Shown piece after piece: positions 52,622-62,151 of a stretch of DNA of 64,000 bases. The notes beneath the pieces are model-generated. The model saw only the letters and a list, made by a program, of their open reading frames with translations. It made no database searches and was not told where the DNA came from. Source of the stretch: Fidelibacterota bacterium (GTDB taxonomy: Bacteria; Marinisomatota; Marinisomatia; SCGC-AAA003-L08; GCA-002719095); the NCBI GenBank assembly GCA_002705575.1, contig PAHI01000007.1, forward strand, positions 34,118 through 98,117, in the 5' to 3' direction. The translations under genes and the position numbers were made by a program. Within the stretch, counting starts at the first letter, position 1, and each line of letters opens with the position of its first letter.

Positions 52622-53188
52622 TTATTCTTTGACTAGAAAAATATTAGACTCTAAATTTATTTTATCTTTAAGTATTACTGTATTGCTCCATTGACCAGTA
52701 CCAATTTTAAAATCATTTCTTGAAAATGATGCAATTGCTTTAACTTGAACAAAATCTTCAGAATAGTCTGATACTTTTAAATTAACTGGAATTATTTTAC
52801 TTATTCCTTTTATTGTTAATTCTATATTGAGTAATATACTTTCTTCATTTTCATAACTAAATTTTTTAGTATCTAGAACACTAATTGGGTATTTATTTAC
52901 ATTAAAAAAAATATCACTCAGTATCAATTCTTTGTATTTATTATAATTTAAATCAATACTTTTAATATCAACTGAAAATATAGCTTTATTATTTAATCTA
53001 TCTTCTTGATCAATTTCAACAAAACCATCAATTTTATTAAATTTACCACTAACATTTTTTGCAAAAAGTACAGGAACTTCAAACTTTATGTATGAAAGGT
53101 TTTTATCAATAACCCATCTTTCATTTGCATAAATTTGAGTACTAATAAAAAAAAATAATAGAATATAAATTTTATTAAGTATTTTTTT
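52622..53188 (-). CDS. YceI-family periplasmic protein
   Basis: 188 residues from a TTG that gives an ideal signal peptide (MKKILNKIY..., cleavage near QIYA). ATG starts at 53209 and 53236 are possible but extend further into rnhA. After the signal peptide the YceI lipocalin-like barrel is seen: WVIDKNLSYIKFEVP, GKFNKIDGFVEID, SIDLNYNKYKE and the C-terminal FSRNDFKIGTGQW. The family binds isoprenoid-type lipids or is stress-related. Start overlaps the rnhA end by about 14 bases. Start uncertain, family firm. Confidence 0.82.
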   Translation of the reverse strand, partial: KKILNKIYILLFFFISTQIYANERWVIDKNLSYIKFEVPVLFAKNVSGKFNKIDGFVEIDQEDRLNNKAIFSVDIKSIDLNYNKYKELILSDIFFNVNKYPISVLDTKKFSYENEESILLNIELTIKGISKIIPVNLKVSDYSEDFVQVKAIASFSRNDFKIGTGQWSNTVILKDKINLESNIFLVKE

Positions 53189-53606
53189 CAATATATTTTC
53201 TTGCAAGTTCATCTGCTTTTTCATTATAGATATCATTTGCGTGACCTTTTACCCAATTCCATTTGATATTATGATCAGATATGCATTTGTCTAATTCTAT
53301 CCACTTATCTTTGTTTTTTACTGATTTTTTAGAAGATGTTTTCCATCCATTATTTTTCCAATTTAAAATCCAATCCTCTATACCGTTCTTAAGATATTTG
53401 CTATCAGTAAAAATTTCAAGATCTTTAGAAGATGAAAAATAATTTACTGCTTGTATTGCTGCTTCAAGCTCCATTCTATTATTTGTAGTATTTTTTTCAC
53501 CTCCACATATAAATTTAGTCGAATTATCTTCATTTATTATTACTACACCCCAACCTCCAATTCCTGGGTTGCCAGAACAAGCACCATCTGTATAAATTTT
53601 AATCAT
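53175..53606 (-). CDS. rnhA: Ribonuclease HI
   Basis: 143 residues. Active-site Asp7 (YTDGACSGNPG), Glu46 (NRMELEAA), Asp68 (FTDSKY) and Asp132 (KADELA), with His122 in KGHAND. Cleaves RNA in RNA-DNA hybrids. Overlaps thrB by eight bases, part of the ispH-thrB-rnhA run typical of alphaproteobacteria. Confidence 0.95.
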   Translation of the reverse strand: MIKIYTDGACSGNPGIGGWGVVIINEDNSTKFICGGEKNTTNNRMELEAAIQAVNYFSSSKDLEIFTDSKYLKNGIEDWILNWKNNGWKTSSKKSVKNKDKWIELDKCISDHNIKWNWVKGHANDIYNEKADELARKYIEKNT

Positions 53607-54555
53607 CTTGCAATAAATTATTTTCTTTATGCCATTTCAAAATATTATAATACTCAAAAGGATCCTTCTTTACAACTATAGCATTATTGGGATGAAATAT
53701 ATAATCATGTAATCTTGTTACTAAGATTCTAACTGCTGCTGCTCTACATAAAATATTTAATGAATTAAGCTCTTCATTGTTTATTTTTCTTTTTGATAAA
53801 TATCCGCTAATAAATGATTTAAATAAATTTTTATTTAATTTTTTTTCTTTTTTATCAAAGCACCAATCATTAATTATTATAGCTAAATCATATATAAAAA
53901 AATCAAAACATGAAAAATAAAAATCAATAATTCCAGATACATGATTATTTTTGAAAAAAACATTATCCTTAAACAAATCTGCATGGATAATTCCAGAGGG
54001 TAATTGATTTGGCCAATTTGTTTCAAGTAATATCATCTCATTTTCTAAATATTCAAAAATATTAATAAATTTTTCAATTTTTTTTGTTTTACATTTTTCA
54101 AAAATTTTTTTCCACTCATCTAACCCAAGACTATTTTTTCTTTTAATTTGAAAATTTGAGGATATTAAATGTAAGTCAGCAGTTACTTTACCAATTTTTT
54201 CACAATGATCTGGAGTAGGGTAGTATATTTTTTCTCCATCTAAAAAGGTTACAATTATAGCTTTTTTAGATTTAATTTCATTTATTGTATTTCCTTTGAT
54301 ATCATTTACAGGTCTTGGACATAAAAATTTATTATCATTTAGATAAAATTTTAAGTCAACAAAAAAAGGTAAATCTTTCTCATTAACTCTTTTTTCGAAT
54401 ATTGTTAAAATATATGGCATGTTATTACAAACAATTTTGAAATTTGAATTTTCTATTCCTTCAACAATTTCTTCAAAATAATTTAAAGTACCAATAGAAT
54501 AATTCTGTAAAAATAATTCAATCTCTTTTTTACTTAATTTTGTATATACAGCCAT
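53599..54555 (-). CDS. thrB: Homoserine kinase, APH-fold (ThrB type II)
   Basis: 318 residues. VEGIENSNFKI nucleotide loop, Brenner motif HADLFKDN (191-198) and metal Asp211 in GIIDFYFSC. The N-terminal MAVYTKLSKKEIE is characteristic of alphaproteobacterial ThrB. Phosphorylates homoserine for threonine synthesis. Nine bases downstream of ispH. Confidence 0.92.
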   Translation of the reverse strand: MAVYTKLSKKEIELFLQNYSIGTLNYFEEIVEGIENSNFKIVCNNMPYILTIFEKRVNEKDLPFFVDLKFYLNDNKFLCPRPVNDIKGNTINEIKSKKAIIVTFLDGEKIYYPTPDHCEKIGKVTADLHLISSNFQIKRKNSLGLDEWKKIFEKCKTKKIEKFINIFEYLENEMILLETNWPNQLPSGIIHADLFKDNVFFKNNHVSGIIDFYFSCFDFFIYDLAIIINDWCFDKKEKKLNKNLFKSFISGYLSKRKINNEELNSLNILCRAAAVRILVTRLHDYIFHPNNAIVVKKDPFEYYNILKWHKENNLLQDD

Positions 54556-54564
54556 TTTTTAAAT

Positions 54565-55506
54565 TTAAATCTGTAATTTTTGTGGAACTTTAAAATAAGT
54601 ATCTTCTTTTTGATAATTTGACTCATTAATTTTTAAATCAAAATATTTTTTTAAATTATCAAGTAATTTTTTTACCAGTATTTCAGGTGAAGATGCACTA
54701 GCAGTTATTCCTATATTATTTGAGTCATTAAATATATTCATATTTATTGAATCAACATCTTCAACTAGTATAGCTTTTTTTGATCCATAATTTTTTGCTA
54801 CTTCTACTAATCTCAAAGAATTAGATGAATTGCTTGCACCAATTACTAAAAAATAATCACAACGATTAGCTATTTTTTTAACTGCCTCTTGTCTATTAGT
54901 AGTTGCATAACATATATCATTTTTTTTTGGTTCTAATACATTTTTAAAATGTGATTTTATTTCTCTTATTATATCTATAGTATCATCCACTGATAAGGTT
55001 GTTTGTGTTACATAAGCAATTTGATTTTCACGATCTATAGGAATTTTTATAACATCTTCTACGTTTTCAACTAAATAAATTTTCTTATCTACTTGACCCA
55101 TTGTTCCTATAACTTCAGGATGATTTCTATGCCCAATTAAAATAACAGGTAAATTTTTTTTTGCAAAATGTTCAACTTCTTTATGTATCTTGCTAACAAG
55201 TGGACAAGTAGCATCATAATAGATGAGGTTCATTTCAAGAGCTTCAGATGGAACTGATTTTGGAACTCCATGAGCTGAAAAAATTACAGGTCTACTTTTA
55301 TCTTTAATTTCATTTAACTCCTCAACAAATATTGCTCCTTCAGATTTTAAATTTTCAACTACAAATTTATTGTGAACAATTTCATGACGTACATATACTG
55401 GTTTTCCATACTTTCGTAATGCGCTTTTAACCATTTCAATTGCTCTATCAACACCCGCACAAAATCCTCTGGGACCTGCTAGGTAAATATTTAATTTTTT
55501 GCTCAT
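54565..55506 (-). CDS. ispH: 4-hydroxy-3-methylbut-2-enyl diphosphate reductase
   Basis: 313 residues. Iron-sulfur cysteines in GFCAGVDRAI (Cys16), DATCPLV and ICYATTNRQ, plus HEIVHN, SAHGVP and ASSPE motifs. Last step of the MEP isoprenoid pathway. First gene of ispH-thrB-rnhA-yceI on the minus strand; 51-base divergent gap to the lipoprotein gene. Confidence 0.95.
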   Translation of the reverse strand: MSKKLNIYLAGPRGFCAGVDRAIEMVKSALRKYGKPVYVRHEIVHNKFVVENLKSEGAIFVEELNEIKDKSRPVIFSAHGVPKSVPSEALEMNLIYYDATCPLVSKIHKEVEHFAKKNLPVILIGHRNHPEVIGTMGQVDKKIYLVENVEDVIKIPIDRENQIAYVTQTTLSVDDTIDIIREIKSHFKNVLEPKKNDICYATTNRQEAVKKIANRCDYFLVIGASNSSNSLRLVEVAKNYGSKKAILVEDVDSINMNIFNDSNNIGITASASSPEILVKKLLDNLKKYFDLKINESNYQKEDTYFKVPQKLQI

Positions 55507-55557
55507 ATTTTTTTTCAGTATTGTAATTTATGATCTTTTTATAGTAATACAATAATT

Positions 55558-56055
55558 GTGAAAAAACTTTTATTATTTTTTATATTTATTTACATTTATG
55601 GATGCACAGATTTATTTACTCAAAATAAAGAAATTACTTATATTGAATGCCCAAAAGTGTTTTTTTCGTCAGAAAATAATGTTTATTCCAGTGGTAAAAA
55701 CGAAAATTTTGACTTAGATCAATTCAATTATAAAGCTTCTCTCAACAATTATGGATTCGTTGATAATTGCTCCTCTGATTTAGAATATAATAAATATAAT
55801 GTAGACTTATTAATTTTAGTTGAGCCATTAAATCCTAAAGATGAAAACATTAATATGCCAATTTTTGTTTTTTTATATAATTCAAATGATGAGTTAATAG
55901 ACAAGCAATATTTTAGAGTTTCAAGTAATTTAAATTATGAAGATAAATCATATAAATTTATAACCACAGAAGTTATTAAAAAATTAAATATTTTAATAGA
56001 GGTAGAAGAAAAAGCTGAATATATGACAATTGGTTTTGTAAAAATAAAATATTAA
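55558..56055 (+). CDS. Putative small lipoprotein, unknown function
   Basis: 165 residues from GTG. Lipobox YIYGC with Cys16 ends a hydrophobic signal, so the mature part of about 150 residues is a lipid-anchored periplasmic protein. No domain recognised; the mature part is rich in Asn, Lys and Tyr with beta-type hydrophobic periodicity. Lies alone on the plus strand between ispH and the convergent F0 operon, three bases from atpF. Real because of the clear lipobox and lack of a competing frame. Confidence 0.7.
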   Translation: MKKLLLFFIFIYIYGCTDLFTQNKEITYIECPKVFFSSENNVYSSGKNENFDLDQFNYKASLNNYGFVDNCSSDLEYNKYNVDLLILVEPLNPKDENINMPIFVFLYNSNDELIDKQYFRVSSNLNYEDKSYKFITTEVIKKLNILIEVEEKAEYMTIGFVKIKY

Positions 56056-56058
56056 AAA

Positions 56059-56544
56059 TTAATTTTTTAAAACATTGTTTAATTCTTTAATCGACTCACC
56101 AATTAGTTTAGACTTTTTTTCTTGAGAAAGATTTTTATTTATTAGATCTATTGTTGCATCTATTGCAGCTGAAGTAATAAAATTTTTTATAGAAAAATTC
56201 ATCTCTCTTACAAGTTGATCAATTTTATCTTCAGCTTGTAATTTACGTTTATTTATTTGCTCTGATAGTTTTTTCGATGATAAATCTTTTAATTCTAAAA
56301 TCTTTTTTTCAGAATTAAATTTTAGTTCTCTAATTTCTTTTTCAACTTCTTCTTCTCTTTTTTTAAGTTCACTCAGCGTATTTTGTGCTTCATTTTTAAT
56401 TTTCTCAGCTTCTTTAATTTTATTTTTTATTTCATTAATTTGATTATCTAAGCTTGATGTAAGAATTTTTCTTACAGGATTGAATATTGCACCAATAAAC
56501 AAAAAGAAAGATACGGCTACCCAAAACTGTGGATCAGCAAACAC
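56059..56544 (-). CDS. atpF: F0 ATP synthase subunit b
   Basis: 161 residues: one N-terminal membrane segment (FWVAVSFFLFIGAIF), then a long charged coiled coil. Last gene of the F0 operon, sharing one base with the b' gene. As the second of two b-type genes it is assigned b by the alphaproteobacterial order a-c-b'-b. Forms the peripheral stalk as a b/b' heterodimer. Confidence 0.9.
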   Translation of the reverse strand: MFADPQFWVAVSFFLFIGAIFNPVRKILTSSLDNQINEIKNKIKEAEKIKNEAQNTLSELKKREEEVEKEIRELKFNSEKKILELKDLSSKKLSEQINKRKLQAEDKIDQLVREMNFSIKNFITSAAIDATIDLINKNLSQEKKSKLIGESIKELNNVLKN

Positions 56545-57032
56545 TAATTTAAAGCTCCTTTAGACTTAATAGCATCTTTAATATCATTGTCTGATAAATT
56601 TAAATCTGAGACCTTAGAAAGGGCAAGTTTAGTTATATTTGCAATTTCATCATTTATTTTATTTAATTGATCATCTCTATTTTTTATTATTTCCAATTCA
56701 GACTCAGAAATTTTTTTTTCTAATTCACTATCAATAGACGATAATTGTAATGAAACATCCTCTTGCAATGAAAGAATTGTTTTTTTTATTTCATCATCAG
56801 TTTCTTGTTTAGCATTATTAATCTGTGTATTAATATTTTTTTCTATCTTCTGAGCCTGTGCTTGAAGCTCTTTGGCAGTCGATAAGTTTTCATTGATTTT
56901 ATTTTGGCGCTTTTCTAAAACATTAGCTATTCTCGGAAGTGAAACTTTCCATAAAAAAATAAATAGAAATGAAAAAAAGACAGCTAACCAAAAGAGCTGT
57001 GAAATATAGAACTCTGGATTTAATTGTGGCAT
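56544..57032 (-). CDS. atpG: F0 ATP synthase subunit b'
   Basis: 162 residues. Starts MPQLNPEFYISQLFWLAVFF with the membrane anchor after a short polar tip, then WKVSLPRI.NVLEKRQ, typical of b' subunits, and a long coiled coil. Eighteen bases after atpE. Paired with atpF as in photosynthetic and alphaproteobacterial ATP synthases. Confidence 0.9.
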   Translation of the reverse strand: MPQLNPEFYISQLFWLAVFFSFLFIFLWKVSLPRIANVLEKRQNKINENLSTAKELQAQAQKIEKNINTQINNAKQETDDEIKKTILSLQEDVSLQLSSIDSELEKKISESELEIIKNRDDQLNKINDEIANITKLALSKVSDLNLSDNDIKDAIKSKGALN

Positions 57033-57049
57033 TAATTTTAAACTTGTAA

Positions 57050-57274
57050 TTATCCAAATAAAATTACTAGTGCAATAACCAATGCAAATAGTGCAATTGC
57101 TTCAACAAGTGCGAAACCTAACATTGTCATTGTGAAAACTTCACCTCTTGCTGCCGGGTTACGTCCAACTGCTTGAATGAATGAAGAAAAGATATTACCA
57201 ATTCCAATACCTGATCCAATTACACCGATAACGGCTAGTCCCGCTCCGATAACTTTTGCTGCTTCAATTTCCAT
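57050..57274 (-). CDS. atpE: F0 ATP synthase subunit c
   Basis: 74 residues: hairpin of two membrane helices with the polar RNP loop (38-40) and ion-binding Glu58 in FALVEAIALF. The residues around Glu58 lack the Ser/Thr-Gln pattern of sodium-type rings, so proton-coupled. Good ribosome-binding site AGGAGG. The least AT-rich coding stretch of this operon. Confidence 0.95.
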   Translation of the reverse strand: MEIEAAKVIGAGLAVIGVIGSGIGIGNIFSSFIQAVGRNPAARGEVFTMTMLGFALVEAIALFALVIALVILFG

Positions 57275-57292
57275 AAGTCCTCCTATTTTAAA

Positions 57293-58027
57293 TTAATGTA
57301 AATGATAAGCATCGTTAATATATAAACATGTAAGTATTGCAAACACATAAGCTTGCAAAAAAGCAATTAAAATTTCTAGACCAGTTAATGCAACAATAAA
57401 TGTTAAAGGCAAGACGCCTGTAAAAAAGGGCATAGATACAACAAATCCAGCAAAAACTTTTAATAGTGTATGACCAGCAAGCATATTTGCAAAGAGTCTA
57501 ACTGATAAACTAATTGGTCTAGATAGATAAGAAATAACTTCAATGGGAATTAATAATGGATGCATATAAAAAGGCACTCCAGGTATATAAAAGAATGTAA
57601 AAAATTTTATCCCATGATTTAAAAACCCAAGTATTGTAACGCCAATAAAAACTATTGCGGCTAAGGCAAAAGTAACAATTATGTGGCTAGTAAATGTAAA
57701 CTGATAAGGTATCATACCAACCATATTTCCAATTAATACAAACATAAATAATGAAAATACAAATGGAAAATATTTTTTACCATTATCACCAACTGTATCA
57801 GATAGTAATTGTGCAATAAAGTTATATATCAGTTCTGAAATAAGCTGCATTCTTGATGGAATTATTGATCTTGTATTAACAGTTAATGTTAAAAATAGAG
57901 TGATTACTAAAACAGTAATTAACATTGCAAAAGAAGAATTAGTAAAAGAAATATTATAACCTCCAATCTCTAAATTAGAAATCGGATCTATCTCGAATTG
58001 TTTTAGTGGACTATCTTTTGCGGCCAT
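57293..58027 (-). CDS. atpB: F0 ATP synthase subunit a
   Basis: 244 residues, five to six membrane helices. Essential Arg in SRPISLSVRLFANMLAGH and the C-terminal ILIAFLQAYVFAILTCLYI with the conserved Gln. Forms the proton half-channels against the c ring. Eighteen bases upstream of atpE, 21 downstream of atpI. Confidence 0.95.
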   Translation of the reverse strand: MAAKDSPLKQFEIDPISNLEIGGYNISFTNSSFAMLITVLVITLFLTLTVNTRSIIPSRMQLISELIYNFIAQLLSDTVGDNGKKYFPFVFSLFMFVLIGNMVGMIPYQFTFTSHIIVTFALAAIVFIGVTILGFLNHGIKFFTFFYIPGVPFYMHPLLIPIEVISYLSRPISLSVRLFANMLAGHTLLKVFAGFVVSMPFFTGVLPLTFIVALTGLEILIAFLQAYVFAILTCLYINDAYHLH

Positions 58028-58048
58028 AATAATAAATGAATAATTAAA

Positions 58049-58336
58049 TTACCTTTGCTTTTCAATGCGACGCATTACACGATAAACGTTCAAAAATCCA
58101 GCTAATGCGCCAAAAATAAAAAAAATAATTAACCCCACAGGTTTAGTATTGAAGTAATTATCCACAATCAGACCGATTCCTACACCTACAAATAATGCCG
58201 CTATGATTTCAGTGCTTATTTTAAATCCAAAACCTGCCCCATTTTCCTTTTTATTTTTTTTAAAACCTTCCTTCTTATTTGTTAGACCATCAATTTTTTT
58301 ATTTAGTTCTTCTAAGTTTTTATTTTTATAATTCAT
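58049..58336 (-). CDS. atpI: ATP synthase accessory protein AtpI
   Basis: 95 residues: charged N-terminus, two membrane helices with GVGIGLIVDNYF and a basic tail RVMRRIEKQR. AtpI helps assemble the c ring. Its first eleven bases overlap the 3' end of smc, so F0 translation is coupled to a chromosome-structure gene. Confidence 0.88.
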   Translation of the reverse strand: MNYKNKNLEELNKKIDGLTNKKEGFKKNKKENGAGFGFKISTEIIAALFVGVGIGLIVDNYFNTKPVGLIIFFIFGALAGFLNVYRVMRRIEKQR

Positions 58337-60971
58337 TATCAGTATCTTGTTCTTTTATTTCTATTGCTTTTTCTAAATCTACAGAAACTAATTGTGATAC
58401 ACCCTTCTCAGGCATTGTTACACCAAATAATCTATTTACTCTAGCCATAGTCATTCTATGATGTGTTATAACTAAAAATTTCGTTGAGGAAGTTTTTGCA
58501 ATTTCTTCAACAAGAGAACAAAATCTATCAACGTTTGTATCATCCAAAGGAGCATCAACCTCATCCAGAACACAAATAGGAGCAGGATTGGATAAAAAAA
58601 CTGCAAATAATAAAGACAAAGCTGTTAATGCCTGCTCTCCACCTGATAGTAAATTCAAATTTTGTAATTTTTTACCTGGAGGGCTTGCAAATATTTCTAA
58701 TCCTGCTTGAAGCGGATCAGATTCATCAGTAAACTTCAAATAAGCTTTTCCACCCCCAAAGAGTCTTGTAAATAATCTTTGAAAATGTTCATTAACTATA
58801 CCATAAGCTGCAAGCAATCTTTGTCTTCCTTCAGTATTTAATGAGTCAATTGCCTCTCTTAATTTTGAAATAGCACTTAATAAATCACTTTGATCTTTTT
58901 TAATTGTATTAACTTTTTCCTCTAATTCTTTTGCTTCTTGTTCAGCTAATAAATTTACACCACCTAATCTTTCTTGTTCTGCTATCAGTCTTTCCAATTT
59001 TTTTTCTAATTCTTCTAAATTACCTAGGCCTTTATTTAGATCTATTTCAGCTAAATTATACAAATTCTCCAGTTCAATATTTAATCTCTCTTTTACTTGA
59101 GTTGAGAGTAATTTTACTGCTTCATTTATTGTATTAATTTGGCCTTCCGTTCTTATTCTTTCTTCTCTAAGTTCATTTAATTTTATTTCTTCTAATTTTA
59201 ATTTTTTATTTATTTCATTTGCACTTTGTTCAGTCTCACGAAGTTGATTTGCAATTTTTTCATAAATATTTTTGTTTTCATCAATCATTTTTTTTATTTT
59301 TAATTTTTGATTTGAGACATTATCGGGCACTGATTTAAGATTTGATAATTCTGATATTAACGATTTTTTTCTTGAATTAAGTTCTTCTATACGCTGGTTA
59401 GCCTTTTCAGAAATATCATTCCATTGTTTTTCTTCTGCACTAAGTTGTTTTATTCTTCTATTTTTTAATTGATCCAAAATTGCTCGAGTTGAATTATTTT
59501 GTTTTCCTTTTGCTACATATCCATCCCATCTCCAAATCTCACCTAATTTGCTAACAACAATTTGCCCTGGTTTTAAAGTTTTTTGAATATCTAAAATATT
59601 TTCTTTATTTTCAATCAAACCTATAAACTCAAGTTTTTTTTTCAAATTATCTGGAGCTTTAATTATTTTTGAAAATTTTGTGATTTCATCTGGAAAATCT
59701 GATTCTACAGCTTCTAATTTTCTCCAAAAACTAATTTGCTCCTCGTCAATGGAGGCGATTAATTCATCAGAGAATACTGCAGCAATGGCTTGCTCTAGAC
59801 CATCTTCAAAATCTATATAATCAATAATTGGATTATTATTTTTTTTATTAGATGACTTATCATCACCAAATTGATCTTCTGGTTGTATAAACAAATCTCC
59901 TTGTTGTTTTAATAAAGCTGATTTTTCTTCCCTAACCCTTTCAAGATTTTGTTTTGCATCTTCATATAAAAATTTTTCTCTATCAATATCATTTTTAATT
60001 TGTTCAATTCTAACTTTTGTTTCATCAACTGCAATATTTGCTCTTTCAATTTCTTTTTCCTGATTCTCTAAATTAATTGTATATTTTTGAAGTTCTGCTG
60101 CAATCTTACTTTCTTCAACACGTAGATTCGGTAAAGTTTCTTGAGCTTTTTCATATTCTACATTTAATTGAGCAACTATATGAGTTTGATCATTAACAAA
60201 ATTTGTTTCAGTCTCAATTTTTTTATTAGCATTTAATAATTTATCTTTTTCATCAATCCATTTTTTATAATACAAACGCGCTCTAGCTTTAGAAATATCT
60301 TTTTGAATATACTTATATCGTTCAGCTTGTTTAGATTGTTTTTTTAAAACTGTTAATTGTTCATCTTGTGCTTTGAGCACATCTTTAACTCGTTCCAAAT
60401 TGTTTTCTGTTGCATTTAATCTTAGTTCAGCCTCGTGTCTTCTTGAATGTAATCCAGTTATACCTGCAGCTTCTTCAAGCAGCGTCCTTCTTTGCTCTGG
60501 TTTTGCAGATATAATTGAACCGACCCTGCCTTGGCTTACCATTGATGTTGATCGAGCCCCTGTTGCAGCATCAGCAAACAACAATTGCACATCTTTTAGT
60601 CTTACTTCTTTTCCATTTACCCTATATTCTGAACCCTCACCTCGCCATATTCTTCGAGTTACCTCAATAGCATCCGTTTCGTTAAAGATACTTGGAGCTT
60701 TTCTTAGTTTATTATCTAAATCTATCGTAACTTCAGCAATATCCCAAGCTGGTCTATCATCAGTTCCATTAAATATCACATCATCCAATTCACTTCCTCT
60801 CATCTGTTTTGGTGATAATTCCCCCATAACGAACCTGAATGCTTCAACAAGATTAGATTTTCCACAGCCATTTGGACCAACTATGCCTGTTAGTCCATTT
60901 TCTATCTCTATTTCTGTTGGCTCAACAAATGACTTAAATCCTTTGACTTTAAGCGTCCTAAAATTAATCAT
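58326..60971 (-). CDS. smc: Chromosome segregation protein SMC, short-armed
   Basis: 881 residues against roughly 1150 in most bacteria. N-terminal head with Walker A GPNGCGKSN (32-40), coiled coil about 165-385, hinge about 390-505 (EDGLEQAIAAVF, VSKLGEIWRWDGYV), second coil to about 770, then signature LLSGGEQALTALSLLFA and Walker B CVLDEVDAPLDD. Both heads and hinge are complete, so the shortness comes from the coiled-coil arms. ATP-driven condensin. Follows the DsbA-like gene by three bases. Confidence 0.93.
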   Translation of the reverse strand: MINFRTLKVKGFKSFVEPTEIEIENGLTGIVGPNGCGKSNLVEAFRFVMGELSPKQMRGSELDDVIFNGTDDRPAWDIAEVTIDLDNKLRKAPSIFNETDAIEVTRRIWRGEGSEYRVNGKEVRLKDVQLLFADAATGARSTSMVSQGRVGSIISAKPEQRRTLLEEAAGITGLHSRRHEAELRLNATENNLERVKDVLKAQDEQLTVLKKQSKQAERYKYIQKDISKARARLYYKKWIDEKDKLLNANKKIETETNFVNDQTHIVAQLNVEYEKAQETLPNLRVEESKIAAELQKYTINLENQEKEIERANIAVDETKVRIEQIKNDIDREKFLYEDAKQNLERVREEKSALLKQQGDLFIQPEDQFGDDKSSNKKNNNPIIDYIDFEDGLEQAIAAVFSDELIASIDEEQISFWRKLEAVESDFPDEITKFSKIIKAPDNLKKKLEFIGLIENKENILDIQKTLKPGQIVVSKLGEIWRWDGYVAKGKQNNSTRAILDQLKNRRIKQLSAEEKQWNDISEKANQRIEELNSRKKSLISELSNLKSVPDNVSNQKLKIKKMIDENKNIYEKIANQLRETEQSANEINKKLKLEEIKLNELREERIRTEGQINTINEAVKLLSTQVKERLNIELENLYNLAEIDLNKGLGNLEELEKKLERLIAEQERLGGVNLLAEQEAKELEEKVNTIKKDQSDLLSAISKLREAIDSLNTEGRQRLLAAYGIVNEHFQRLFTRLFGGGKAYLKFTDESDPLQAGLEIFASPPGKKLQNLNLLSGGEQALTALSLLFAVFLSNPAPICVLDEVDAPLDDTNVDRFCSLVEEIAKTSSTKFLVITHHRMTMARVNRLFGVTMPEKGVSQLVSVDLEKAIEIKEQDTDNEL

Positions 60972-60974
60972 TAA

Positions 60975-61592
60975 TTATTGTGATAATATTTTATCGATGA
61001 TTTGTCTAAACTCTTTTATATTTTTATGCCCTGAAATTAGATTACCATTAATTATAAAACTAGGGGTTGATCTTATATCGAATTCTCTTTGTGCATTCAT
61101 CACTCCTTCTAAAAGGTCATTTTCTAAATTTATATCACTTAAACATGCATCAAATTCATCTTTCTGCATCCCACCACTTTGCATGATTTTATATAGTTCT
61201 TCTCGAGTTTTTTTGTGTTCTCTGAAAACCCATTTTTTCTGCAGTTTATATAATGCATTTAAGTAATCATAACGCATTTCATCAGGTACGCATCTTACAA
61301 CCATACTCCCTGCTAATGCAGGATAATTAAAGGGAAAATCACGAAAAACAAATCTAACTTTTCCAGTATCAATATATTCAGATTTCAATTTTTCAAGTGT
61401 ATCATTATGAAAATCAGCACAATGACTACATGACATTGAAGCATATTCAATAATTGTGACTGGAGCATCAGCTTCACCAATATAAAAGTCTTCATCAGTT
61501 ATATTTAATACTGAATGACCTCCAGCTTTTAAAATATTTGAAGATATCACACAAATAGAAAAAATATATATGAGGAATATTTTTTTAATCAT
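60975..61592 (-). CDS. DsbA-family thioredoxin-fold protein
   Basis: 205 residues. Signal peptide of about 23 residues, then a thioredoxin fold with CSHC (Cys55/Cys58) in EYASMSCSHCADF, cis-Pro in IRSTPSFIING. Periplasmic thiol oxidase or isomerase. Alphaproteobacteria often carry this gene between a DUF721 gene and smc, as here; overlaps the DUF721 gene by eight bases. Confidence 0.9.
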   Translation of the reverse strand: MIKKIFLIYIFSICVISSNILKAGGHSVLNITDEDFYIGEADAPVTIIEYASMSCSHCADFHNDTLEKLKSEYIDTGKVRFVFRDFPFNYPALAGSMVVRCVPDEMRYDYLNALYKLQKKWVFREHKKTREELYKIMQSGGMQKDEFDACLSDINLENDLLEGVMNAQREFDIRSTPSFIINGNLISGHKNIKEFRQIIDKILSQ

Positions 61593-62112
61593 TTTTATCT
61601 ACTTTAGATATATTAAAACCTAAATCAATAAGAGAATTCTTTAAATCATCATTGTCCATTTGTTTAACTTTTGATTGAACAAGTTCTTTATCACAATTAG
61701 ATAATTTATTATCTTTATAGGTTGTTGATGAATTATTTGAAGTTTGTAAATGCATATTTTGTGTAATTTTGATATCAATAATTGCTCTATAACCAAAATG
61801 ACTATTTATTTTATCAATTATAGTATTTTTATAATATTGAAATTCTAAAGCTGCGGATGGAGAAACATTTACATGCAAGTAATTTTTATAAATATTTTTA
61901 CCATATTCATTCTTATAATCCAAAATTTTTGATATATTTTTAGGTTCAGAATATTCAGCAAAATAAGCTCCAGCTATATTAGTCCATTTTGATTGTATTA
62001 AGAACTCAAGTCTACCAAACTTGCTTGTATATTTTCTATTAATTTTTCTTAATGCATGACCTATAATTTGTGGAATAAAAGTTCTCTTAGACTTGTTATT
62101 TTTTTGGTTCAT
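61585..62112 (-). CDS. DUF721 (DciA-like) protein
   Basis: 175 residues. DUF721 core: IGHALRKINRKYTSKFGRLEFLIQ-like helix region with SKWTNIAGAYFAEYSEP, then HVNVSPSAALEFQYYK and FGYRAIIDIKI. DciA proteins help load the replicative helicase in bacteria without DnaC. C-terminal extension is polar and of low complexity. First gene of the minus-strand run to atpF, 39 bases from divergent mutY. Confidence 0.85.
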   Translation of the reverse strand: MNQKNNKSKRTFIPQIIGHALRKINRKYTSKFGRLEFLIQSKWTNIAGAYFAEYSEPKNISKILDYKNEYGKNIYKNYLHVNVSPSAALEFQYYKNTIIDKINSHFGYRAIIDIKITQNMHLQTSNNSSTTYKDNKLSNCDKELVQSKVKQMDNDDLKNSLIDLGFNISKVDKND

Positions 62113-62151
62113 ATTAATAATTAATCTATAGTAGCTAATTATGAAATCAAT

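Noticed and set aside
60373..61266. 297-codon frame antisense to smc and the DsbA-like gene
   Set aside because: It crosses two genes that are conserved on the other strand; its translation is low-complexity and matches no fold.
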